Positions 34,195 to 40,968 of a DNA stretch of 46,891 bases are shown piece by piece. A program made the translations under genes and the position numbers. Each line of letters begins with the position of its first letter. Position 1 is the first letter of the stretch. Below the pieces are notes generated by a model. It was not told the origin of the DNA. It worked only from the letters and a program-made list of their open reading frames with translations, and ran no database searches. This DNA comes from Deltaproteobacteria bacterium (GTDB lineage: Bacteria; Desulfobacterota; Desulfobacteria; Desulfobacterales; Desulfatirhabdiaceae), in the NCBI GenBank assembly GCA_021778975.1, contig JAJYBO010000001.1, forward strand, positions 1 to 46,891. Reading direction: 5' to 3'.

Positions 34195-34230
34195 AAAAGC
34201 CCCGTGGGAACATCCCATCGGGGCTTTTTT
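34195..34230 (+). terminator. Terminator T2, second tandem terminator of the leader
   Basis: GCCCCGTGGGA pairs with TCCCATCGGGGC around a short loop and is followed by TTTTTTT. It begins about 14 nt after the T1 stem. Its left arm AAAAGCCCCG (34195-34204) is also perfectly complementary over 10 bp to CGGGGCTTTT (34176-34185), the right arm and T-run of T1, so T1 and T2 can exchange partners. Confidence 0.9.
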
Positions 34231-34300
34231 TATCGAATTCACATGCGATATACCCGAAACGCATCACCAACCACCATCAACAGAGAGGCACTGTCAGAAC

Positions 34301-36172
34301 ATGATACTCGTACTTCAGAAAAACATCACCAAAGATCAAAAAAGTCATATCCGCAACGTTCTCATGGACAAGGGCTGCGTCGTGCGCGAAATGACAGACG
34401 CCGACCAGAGCATTATCGGCGCTTTGGGAAGAAACAAACTCGATCCGAACTTTCTAAAAAGCCTTCCCGGCGTTGAAAATGTCGTCCCCATCACCACCCC
34501 GTTCAAACTCGTGAGCCGGCAGTGGCATCCGGAAGACACGCTGGTTCCCATTGGAAATGTACTGGTGGGCGGAAAGCGCATTGTAATGATCGCAGGCCCC
34601 TGCGCTGTGGAAAGCCGGGAACAGGCCCTGACCATCGCCAGAGAAGTCAAACGCTACGGCGCACTTGTGTTCAGAGGCGGCGCTTATAAACCCAGAACAT
34701 CCCCCTATTCATTTCAAGGACTTGAAGAAGAAGGCCTCAAAATTTTGGCCGAAGTTCGGGAACAAACCGGGCTCCCGGTGGTTACGGAAATCACCTCGGT
34801 CGCCCAGGCCGATGTCATGATGAAATATGTGGACGCCGTCCAGGTCGGTGCGCGCAACATGCAGAACTTCGAGCTTCTCAAATGCGTCGGGCGCATGGGC
34901 AAACCGGTTGTACTCAAACGGGGGCTGGCATCCACTATCGAAGAATGGCTGATGTCCGCGGAATACATTATGTCCGAGGGAAACGACCGGATCATTCTCT
35001 GTGAACGCGGCATTCGCACCTTCGAGCCATACACCCGGAACACCCTCGACTTATCAGCCATTCCGGTGCTGAAAAAACTCACCCACCTGCCGGTATTGAT
35101 TGATCCCAGTCACGCCACCGGTATTCGCGAAAAAGTCAGTCCCATGGCCCGCGCAGCGATTGCCGCCGGCGCCGACGCCCTGATGATCGAGGTTCATCAC
35201 GATCCGGATCACGCGCTTTCGGATGGCCCCCAAAGTCTGTATCCCAAGCAATTTGGTCAACTCACCCGTGATATTTATGTCATCGCGCCGGTTGTCGGCA
35301 AGCAGCTCGACTTCGATTATCAGGAAAAAGCGTCCTCCTTCGTACAGGACGCCAGCGGGGAATCATCCCAGAAGATCGCCTTTTTGGGAGAACTGGGTAC
35401 ATTCAGCCACAATGCCTGCCTCCAATACTTCGGAGAAAATGCGGATGTCATCCCCAAACCAGGTTTCCGCGCCATTTTTGACGCCGTCGCCTCCAGAGAA
35501 GCCGCTTACGCCATCATTCCTCTGGAAAACTCGCTTTCCGGCAGCATTCATGAAAACTATGATTTGCTTTTGGAATATGACCTTGAAATTGTAGGTGAAA
35601 TCACACTGCGTATCATCCATTATCTGCTCGGACGTCCCGGAACCCGGCTGGAAGACATTCGCCGGATTCTTTCCATCGCTCCGGTGGTGCAGCAGTGCCG
35701 GCAATTTCTCGACCGCTATCCGGACTGGGAAATTGTCACTGTCAATGCCTCGACCAGCGCTGTCCGCGATGTCGTCCAGAGCGAAGGATGCACAAACGCG
35801 GCTATCGGCAGCAAAGAAGCCGCGAAGATGTTCGGCCTCGACATCATTGAAGAGGGCATCGAGACGAACCCCATGAATTTTACCCGGTTCGCCATCATCG
35901 CGGCGGAACCTGCCGGCAAAAAAGACGTTCAGAAATCATCCCTGGTCTATTCGGTCGGCAACCAGCCAGGATCGCTTTACGAAACACTGAAGATTTTTCA
36001 GGAAAATCATATCAATTTGGTGAAACTGGAATCACGGCCCATTTTGGGCAAACCCTGGCAATATATGTTTTATGCGGATTTGGAAGCCGATGTACGCTCT
36101 GCAACCTTTGCCCCGATTCTCGAAGAGGTAAAAAGCAAAACAGATTTCTTTAAAATTCTTGGAACATATTGA
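34301..36172 (+). CDS. Bifunctional DAHP synthase / prephenate dehydratase
   Basis: A 623-residue fusion. Residues about 1-70 are a ferredoxin-like regulatory domain of AroF-type synthases, and 75-345 the DAHP synthase barrel (AGPCAVES at 98-105, KPRTSPYSFQG, QVGARNMQNF, DPSHATG). Residues about 370-545 are prephenate dehydratase (FLGELGTFSHNA, PLENSLSGSIHENYD, and the catalytic TRF in NFTRFAI), followed by an ACT domain with GSLYETL and ESRP, the Phe-binding motif. One protein thus runs the first shikimate step and the committed Phe step; chorismate mutase is missing from it. AGAGAGG lies about 12 nt before the ATG. Expression is probably governed by the Phe-leader attenuator; ACT should add feedback by Phe. 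Confidence 0.94.
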   Translation: MILVLQKNITKDQKSHIRNVLMDKGCVVREMTDADQSIIGALGRNKLDPNFLKSLPGVENVVPITTPFKLVSRQWHPEDTLVPIGNVLVGGKRIVMIAGPCAVESREQALTIAREVKRYGALVFRGGAYKPRTSPYSFQGLEEEGLKILAEVREQTGLPVVTEITSVAQADVMMKYVDAVQVGARNMQNFELLKCVGRMGKPVVLKRGLASTIEEWLMSAEYIMSEGNDRIILCERGIRTFEPYTRNTLDLSAIPVLKKLTHLPVLIDPSHATGIREKVSPMARAAIAAGADALMIEVHHDPDHALSDGPQSLYPKQFGQLTRDIYVIAPVVGKQLDFDYQEKASSFVQDASGESSQKIAFLGELGTFSHNACLQYFGENADVIPKPGFRAIFDAVASREAAYAIIPLENSLSGSIHENYDLLLEYDLEIVGEITLRIIHYLLGRPGTRLEDIRRILSIAPVVQQCRQFLDRYPDWEIVTVNASTSAVRDVVQSEGCTNAAIGSKEAAKMFGLDIIEEGIETNPMNFTRFAIIAAEPAGKKDVQKSSLVYSVGNQPGSLYETLKIFQENHINLVKLESRPILGKPWQYMFYADLEADVRSATFAPILEEVKSKTDFFKILGTY

Positions 36173-36197
36173 TTTAATGTAATTTTCAACCAAATAT

Positions 36198-36223
36198 GAA
36201 ATTTGACTTTTACGAGAGCGTCG
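36198..36223 (+). repeat. Remnant of the dispersed palindromic repeat, R6
   Basis: GAAATTTGACTTTTACGAGAGCGTC matches the right end of R1 and R4, with one T lost, and nothing of the rest of the element remains. It lies 25 nt after the DAHP synthase-prephenate dehydratase stop codon. Confidence 0.7.
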
Positions 36224-36304
36224 AAGTTCCCCGATGATGTAAATATCTTGACAACGCATACAGTTTGGATAAAGTGAAAACCGGTAAATTCAGAACATGA
36301 TACG

Positions 36305-36331
36305 CCTGCCGGGATATCGAAACCCGGCGGG
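36305..36331 (+). promoter_or_regulatory. Hairpin in the leader of the Rcp1-like response regulator
   Basis: CCTGCCGGG (36305-36313) pairs with CCCGGCGGG (36323-36331), 9 bp with one G-U pair, across a 9-nt loop about 40 nt before the response regulator ATG. There is no T-run, so it may affect mRNA stability or translation; its role is unknown. Confidence 0.35.
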
Positions 36332-36371
36332 TCGTCACCTGTTTTCTGACGTATGAACCGGGGAAACGACC

Positions 36372-36815
36372 ATGGAAAATATCAGGAATGCGCGAGTACT
36401 GCTTGTGGAAGACAGCCCGTTTGATGCCGAAATTGTGCTGAGACAGCTTCAAAAAGCTGGATATGCCAGAGACGTGCTGTGGGTTCAAAGCGGCGAAGAA
36501 GCGCTGGATTACCTGCTGGGAATGGGACATTATGCAGATAGAGATCGCCGGGTAAATCCGGAAGTAATCTTTCTCGATCTGTTTCTGCCAAAGATGGGAG
36601 GGTTTGAGTTGTTGCAGCTTCTGAAGGTCTATGACTGGACAAAATCCATCCCCGTTATTATGTTGACCAATTCTCATGAAGAAATGGATATGATAGACAG
36701 TCTGTCTCAGGGGGTCGTCAGCTATATTGTAAAGCCCCTGAGTCAGGAAGGATTGCAGAACGCCCTGGCGGCGCTGGAACATTTCCAGACGCCAAAGCAT
36801 CACCTGCCGGTGTAA
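36372..36815 (+). CDS. Rcp1-like single-domain response regulator
   Basis: A 147-residue receiver of the Rcp1 class (CheY-like, without output domain). Acidic residues in LVEDSPFD, the phospho-acceptor Asp69 in VIFLDLFLPKMGG, a Thr/Ser pocket (IVMLTNSHEE-type) and Lys in VSYIVKPL are present; the extra acidic loop DRDRRVNPE after helix 2 is typical of Rcp1. Such proteins usually receive phosphate from phytochrome-type or PAS histidine kinases. No cognate kinase lies beside it, although a PAS hybrid kinase is elsewhere in the window. The flavoprotein gene starts 33 nt after its stop, so cotranscription is possible. Confidence 0.92.
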   Translation: MENIRNARVLLVEDSPFDAEIVLRQLQKAGYARDVLWVQSGEEALDYLLGMGHYADRDRRVNPEVIFLDLFLPKMGGFELLQLLKVYDWTKSIPVIMLTNSHEEMDMIDSLSQGVVSYIVKPLSQEGLQNALAALEHFQTPKHHLPV

Positions 36816-36848
36816 CACATCGGGAAAAACAAAAATATAGGAGATATC

Positions 36849-37421
36849 ATGAAAGTCTTGGCCATCAGCGGCAGCGCTCGCAAGGACGGCAATACGGCGG
36901 CAGCCGTACGCCAGGTATTTACATCACTGGAAACAGAGGGTATCGAGACCGAACTGATTCAGCTTTCGGGCAAAAAAATCCATGGATGTATCGCCTGTTA
37001 CAAGTGTTTTGAAAACAAGGACAAACAATGCGCCGTTAAGGATGATATCAACGCCTGTATTCAGAAAATGATCGAGGCGGATGGTATCATTCTGGCGTCC
37101 CCCACCTATTTTGCCGATGTCACCTCTGAAATCAAGGCGCTCATGGACCGGGCGGGCATGGTCAGTCGGGCCAATGGCGATATGTTCCGACGCAAGGTTG
37201 GCGCCGCGGTGGCGGTAGCGCGCCGCGGGGGATGTATCCACACCTTCGATTCTCTCAATCATTTCTTTTTTATCACCCAGATGATCGTCCCGGGATCCAG
37301 CTATTGGAATCTGGCCTTCGCCAGAGATATCGGTGAGTTCGAAAAAGATGTGGAAGGCGCGGCCACCATGAAAGTACTGGGCGAAAACATGGCGTGGTTG
37401 TTGAAACAAATTCACCGGTGA
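36849..37421 (+). CDS. Iron-sulfur flavoprotein (NADPH-dependent FMN reductase family)
   Basis: A 190-residue flavodoxin-fold protein. The phosphate-binding loop SGSARKDGNT at 7-16 binds FMN. The cysteines at 47, 50, 53 and 61 (CIACYKCFENKDKQC) make the compact CX2CX2CX7C motif that holds a [4Fe-4S] cluster in Isf-type iron-sulfur flavoproteins. Such proteins are small redox enzymes for oxygen or quinone detoxification, or electron transfer, in anaerobes. GGAG precedes the ATG. The next gene begins 6 nt later, so the two are probably cotranscribed. Confidence 0.9.
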   Translation: MKVLAISGSARKDGNTAAAVRQVFTSLETEGIETELIQLSGKKIHGCIACYKCFENKDKQCAVKDDINACIQKMIEADGIILASPTYFADVTSEIKALMDRAGMVSRANGDMFRRKVGAAVAVARRGGCIHTFDSLNHFFFITQMIVPGSSYWNLAFARDIGEFEKDVEGAATMKVLGENMAWLLKQIHR

Positions 37422-37427
37422 TATCTC

Positions 37428-37913
37428 ATGGCGGATCGTCATATTTCCACAACCCCGGCCATGCGATGTCTCAAAGAAGCGGGCGCATCGTTTTCGCTGC
37501 ATCCTTATGCCTATGAGGAAAAAGGCGGAACCGCCACGGCCTCGGCGGCCCTGCATGTTGCAGAACACGCTGTCATCAAAACACTGGTTATGGAAGATGA
37601 CGCCGCCGCCCCATTGATCGTTCTGATGCACGGAGATTGTCAGGTTTCCACCCGGACGCTGGCCCGCCAGATCGGCGCCCGATCTGTCCACCCCTGTACA
37701 CCGCAACAAGCCAATAAATATACCGGATACGTCGTGGGCGGCATATCCCCGTTTAGCGTGCGTTATGCCATGCGGATATATATGGAAGCCTCGATCGCCG
37801 ATTTGCCGGCGCTATACATCAACGCCGGCAAACGAGGGCTGTTGATGCGTCTGTCCCCCGCCGATCTGACACGCGTGCTGCAACCGGTTTTCGTAACGGT
37901 CGCCCTGCCGTGA
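37428..37913 (+). CDS. ybaK: YbaK/ProX-type aminoacyl-tRNA deacylase
   Basis: A 161-residue YbaK-family protein. These enzymes hydrolyse mischarged Cys-tRNA-Pro or related aminoacyl-tRNAs and maintain translational fidelity. The N-terminus TPAMRCLKEAGASFSLHPY and the central VIKTLVMED segment with the substrate-site Lys are characteristic, and a VGGISPF motif follows near residue 103. It follows the iron-sulfur flavoprotein gene by 6 nt, with GGTGA overlapping that gene's stop as a ribosome binding site. Confidence 0.9.
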   Translation: MADRHISTTPAMRCLKEAGASFSLHPYAYEEKGGTATASAALHVAEHAVIKTLVMEDDAAAPLIVLMHGDCQVSTRTLARQIGARSVHPCTPQQANKYTGYVVGGISPFSVRYAMRIYMEASIADLPALYINAGKRGLLMRLSPADLTRVLQPVFVTVALP

Positions 37914-37985
37914 AGCCCAAACGATCCGCATTGTTAATCCCTTCAATCACCAGACGCCTTATAAGATGGACGCCTGCAGGAAATC

Positions 37986-38450
37986 ATGCATCATAAAATT
38001 TTTCAGCTCCTGCTCAATTGTTATCCGCCCTACTGGGGGACAGGAATCGTTGTCGAACATGTAGCACCCGATTACAGTGAAATCAGGGTGCGCATGAAAA
38101 TGAAGTGGTACAACCGCAATTATGTCAAAACCCATTTTGGAGGTTCTCTGTATGCCATGACAGACCCATTTTATATGCTGATGCTGATTCAGATATTGGG
38201 AAAAACACATGTGATCTGGGATAAATCCGCATCCATTGATTTCATCAAACCCGGTCGCGGCGCTGTCAATGCTCGATTTCAAGTGGATTCAACCATAATT
38301 CAGGATATTCTGGCGCACACGGCAAACGGGCAGAAATATCTGAAAGACCTTACGGTCGCCATCACGGATGAAAACGGAGACAATGTGGCCACGGTCGTCA
38401 AGACACTTTATATCCGAAAACAAAAGCCCCCGGCTGCGGAATCGAAATGA
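37986..38450 (+). CDS. DUF4442 hotdog-fold protein (thioesterase-like)
   Basis: A 154-residue protein resembling DUF4442, a hotdog-fold family of likely acyl-CoA thioesterases whose substrate is not known. It has a helix followed by a beta-rich half (THFGGSLYAMTDPFYMLML, then SIDFIKPGRGAVNARF). AGGAAATC precedes the ATG. It lies 72 nt after the YbaK gene and convergent with the GH18-like gene, with no terminator visible in the 40-nt gap. Confidence 0.78.
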   Translation: MHHKIFQLLLNCYPPYWGTGIVVEHVAPDYSEIRVRMKMKWYNRNYVKTHFGGSLYAMTDPFYMLMLIQILGKTHVIWDKSASIDFIKPGRGAVNARFQVDSTIIQDILAHTANGQKYLKDLTVAITDENGDNVATVVKTLYIRKQKPPAAESK

Positions 38451-38490
38451 GGCGCGCCCCCGCTATATACATCACTCTGAAAAATGCCTA

Positions 38491-39657
38491 TCATCTCTGG
38501 CGTAACGCCGGCATGGGAACGGGTATCTCATACCGCGCGGCCCCTTCTCCGACACCTGCTTCACAGGTGTGGGGGGGGGTCGTGCAAAGCGCCTGCGAAC
38601 CCGGACATCCCGCGGCCCAAAACATAAATCCCAGCATACCGGACGTGATTCCGACGCCCTGAGCGGCTGCAGTCCGAACGTATAACCCCGCGGTATCCTC
38701 TAAAGACCCTTCAAAATGGGCGCATTCAGGTGAAGGAGACATACCTGTCGTGATGTATAGACTTCCCGTCAATTTACAGGGCGCTATCGGTCTCAGGGAA
38801 GCCGCGCCTCCGGAAATACCGTCAATGTGTTCGCGCCAGCCGGCAATGGCTGCGGCCGCACTGGACGGCTGGCGCTCCGGCACCATGGCGTTGGCGTAGT
38901 CCAGCACCGGATGGGAAACGTTCAGCCAGTCTGTTGCGGCTTTTTCCGTGATGGCCGTCAGCCAGCCGGAACCGGGCGCCAGATCAATGGTCAGACGGGC
39001 GGCGCTTTGAAGGCCAGCGGCGTCATAAGGCAGCTTTGAACGATAGGCGTTGATAAACGCCTGCAACCCGGATAAACGGGGAGAAACATCTTCTTCGTAG
39101 TCAATTTCCATTCCTACGCCAAGACGCAGCGCGGCATCGGCGGCATTCAAACCAAGCCGGGAAGGGTTGACTTCCAGCGCCTGATTCCAAAATTTCACCC
39201 AGGCAATGCCGCCGATAGACAGCATGACGCGGATACCGCGCCGTTTGAAATACGCGATGACATCCGGCGTCATCCCCCGTGGAATGCCTTTTAACGTTGT
39301 TGTATCCGTGGCATTCGTCAGCAGCTTCATCGGGTTGACAAAACTGAGCACCACCAGATTGACCGATGGTTTTCCATCCCCTCGATCAATCAGCCAGTGA
39401 TTGTTACGATCGAATTCCGACATGGACGGCTTTTGGCTCCAGGAACAGCCGTCATTACCGCAATGCCAGACGCCATAAACGGTAATGGGGGCGCTGGTGG
39501 CGGCGTCAGCAAAACCTGCATACAGGCCAATCAGAAAATGCGCCGTTAGCAACAAAACACCCCATAAAAAGCGATTTTTCGGTTGAAACAGCGTATTCAG
39601 GGCATTAAGCCCTGTTGTTTTTACCAGGCGCGAAAATGGAAAGAAAAATGAATTCAT
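38491..39657 (-). CDS. Exported GH18-like glycoside hydrolase (chitinase-type)
   Basis: A 388-residue protein with a long N-terminal region whose hydrophobic helix (about 31-48) ends in FADAAT, a likely signal peptide cleavage site. The TIM-barrel hallmark VMLSIGG is at 144-150. The catalytic segment is MEIDYE (183-188): Asp186 and Glu188 of the DxxDxDxE motif remain, the middle Asp is Glu184, and the first Asp is Val181. The C-terminus has cysteines and a run of nine G/C at 38571-38579. The substrate may be chitin-like glycan or peptidoglycan; activity is unproven. It is convergent with the DUF4442 gene. Confidence 0.75.
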   Translation of the reverse strand: MNSFFFPFSRLVKTTGLNALNTLFQPKNRFLWGVLLLTAHFLIGLYAGFADAATSAPITVYGVWHCGNDGCSWSQKPSMSEFDRNNHWLIDRGDGKPSVNLVVLSFVNPMKLLTNATDTTTLKGIPRGMTPDVIAYFKRRGIRVMLSIGGIAWVKFWNQALEVNPSRLGLNAADAALRLGVGMEIDYEEDVSPRLSGLQAFINAYRSKLPYDAAGLQSAARLTIDLAPGSGWLTAITEKAATDWLNVSHPVLDYANAMVPERQPSSAAAAIAGWREHIDGISGGAASLRPIAPCKLTGSLYITTGMSPSPECAHFEGSLEDTAGLYVRTAAAQGVGITSGMLGFMFWAAGCPGSQALCTTPPHTCEAGVGEGAARYEIPVPMPALRQR

Positions 39658-39687
39658 GGGTGTTGATCGTCATCATGAAAGATATTA

Positions 39688-39716
39688 TTGAACAAACGTT
39701 TGCATTGGACTATATA
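39688..39716 (+). promoter_or_regulatory. Promoter of tatA
   Basis: TTGAAC (39688-39693), a 17-nt spacer and TATATA (39711-39716) make a good sigma-70-type promoter. The tatA ATG lies 38 nt further, with AAGGAG in between. Confidence 0.65.
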
Positions 39717-39754
39717 TACCATCAACCATCCATCTAACACAAGGAGACGGATTT

Positions 39755-40033
39755 ATGATAGGAGACCTGTTTGCCCCGATGCACTTACTGTTGATACTGG
39801 CAATCGCCCTGATCATTTTTGGACCGGGAAAACTTCCGGAACTGGGAAGTTCTTTAGGAAAAGCTATCCGGGAATTCAAAAAAGTCATGGAAATGCCAGA
39901 ATCTAAACCGGAACCCCGGGAAACCAAAATTGAAAGCCCATCGGTATCCCAAAAAATCGAAGACATTGTAAAAGGTCAGGAAGCAACGGACAAAACGCCC
40001 GTTCATGAAACCCAGGCGCACCCCCAGTCATAA
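39755..40033 (+). CDS. tatA: Sec-independent translocase subunit TatA
   Basis: A 92-residue TatA/E-type protein: one N-terminal membrane helix (about 5-22) followed by FGPGKLPELG, an amphipathic helix to about residue 43, and a charged Glu/Lys/Ser-rich tail. TatA forms the pore-like oligomer that exports folded, often cofactor-bearing proteins such as hydrogenases and dehydrogenases. AAGGAG lies 8 nt before the ATG. It stands alone with its own promoter and terminator; tatB and tatC are not in the window. Confidence 0.92.
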   Translation: MIGDLFAPMHLLLILAIALIIFGPGKLPELGSSLGKAIREFKKVMEMPESKPEPRETKIESPSVSQKIEDIVKGQEATDKTPVHETQAHPQS

Positions 40034-40041
40034 AACAATGC

Positions 40042-40100
40042 CCGCATGGATGTTCTGAATATCGTCCGCTACTGACATTCGGAACATCCATGCGGTACTT
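40042..40100 (+). terminator. Terminator of tatA
   Basis: A long stem: 19 bp with one G-U pair (40042-40060 with 40077-40095) around a 16-nt loop, followed by TACTTTT. It begins 8 nt after the tatA stop. The T-run is short, but the stem is very strong. Confidence 0.8.
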
Positions 40101-40508
40101 TTCGTTTCAGGCCCGCCGCTCAAATGTTCATCTATGCGCTAAATCTCATTCATGTGCTGTATGCGATAAAAAAAATCTTGCCTTTTGCATCTTTGTTATT
40201 TATACACCCCATAAAGAAGTCAATGCCGACTTCCGCTGTAACGGGACCAGCACCTCAAAGACGAGATGCTTCCGGGTTTTAAAATGAGCCTTATCGCAGA
40301 TATGTCAAAACTGCTGTGGGGGTGTTCATTTCGCTGATTCACCCGCCACAAGTCTTCAGCCAAACCCACCAACCTGTTCAGGCTTTCCGGACCAACGCCG
40401 CTCCTTTTTTCTGTCTGCTTTTCCTTTTTTAACGTTCTGTTTTTTGATGGCCGTCACTCCACGATGGCTTCAAAACGAAAAGTTTGACGTCACTGACAAG
40501 GAATGCCG
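40101..40508. other. Gene-free stretch before the MvhD-like cluster
   Basis: About 400 bp without a convincing gene. A possible sigma-70 promoter is TTGCCT (40178-40183), 17 nt, TATACA (40201-40206), which would give a ~300-nt leader to the following cluster. A small GAAGTC-aatgcc-GACTTC hairpin follows at 40216-40233. A short open frame at 40090-40287 overlaps the tatA terminator and has no recognisable product. I see no known riboswitch. Confidence 0.4.
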
Positions 40509-40913
40509 ATGAAACCACAGATTGTGTTGTATTGCTGTACCAATTCCACGACGTTTTCCGGAGAAGATATCGAAAAACGGATTCCCGGAAATCTGGCCGA
40601 CTTCAAAATTTCCCGCCTTCCCTGCTCCGGCCGCACCGACACGCTGTACATGGTTCGAGCGATCGAAAACGGAGCCGATATGGTCATGGTAATTGCCTGT
40701 CCGGATGGTTGCTGCCAGTTTCTGGAAGGAAACCGCCGCGCCCGGATGCGAGTGCGATATGCCAACCGGCTTCTCGCTGAGGCCGGGATCGGAGATGACC
40801 GCATTCACATGGTCAATGTGGATCCCGCCGATGACCAGATTCTGACGACCGCGCTGCAAAAAATCGTTGTCAGAGCGCTGGATATGGGGCCGTGGTTAAC
40901 CACATCCTCTTGA
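40509..40913 (+). CDS. MvhD-like hydrogenase/heterodisulfide reductase iron-sulfur subunit
   Basis: A 134-residue protein of the MvhD (F420-non-reducing hydrogenase delta) family, which carries a [2Fe-2S] cluster and passes electrons to HdrA in flavin-based bifurcating complexes. Visible signatures are the N-terminal YCCTNST, CSGRTD, ACPDGCCQFLEGNRRARMRV in the middle, and a C-terminal amphipathic helix. AAGGA is well spaced for the ATG at 40509; the in-frame ATG at 40503 is too close. It is the first gene of the cluster that continues to the right edge. Since no hydrogenase genes are present, a role with HdrA-like partners beyond the window is inferred. Confidence 0.85.
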   Translation: MKPQIVLYCCTNSTTFSGEDIEKRIPGNLADFKISRLPCSGRTDTLYMVRAIENGADMVMVIACPDGCCQFLEGNRRARMRVRYANRLLAEAGIGDDRIHMVNVDPADDQILTTALQKIVVRALDMGPWLTTSS

Positions 40914-40968
40914 AATATTGTGTTTTTTAAGGTTTCCAACGAAATAACGAGAAGGTGGAAATACGCAG

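Noticed and set aside
34078..34476. Open frame of 132 codons across the attenuator
   Set aside because: It starts at a TTG, runs through both terminators and into the DAHP synthase gene in another frame, and has no ribosome binding site or recognisable product.
40090..40287. 65-codon frame after tatA
   Set aside because: It starts within the tatA terminator stem, lacks a ribosome binding site and shows no recognisable sequence.
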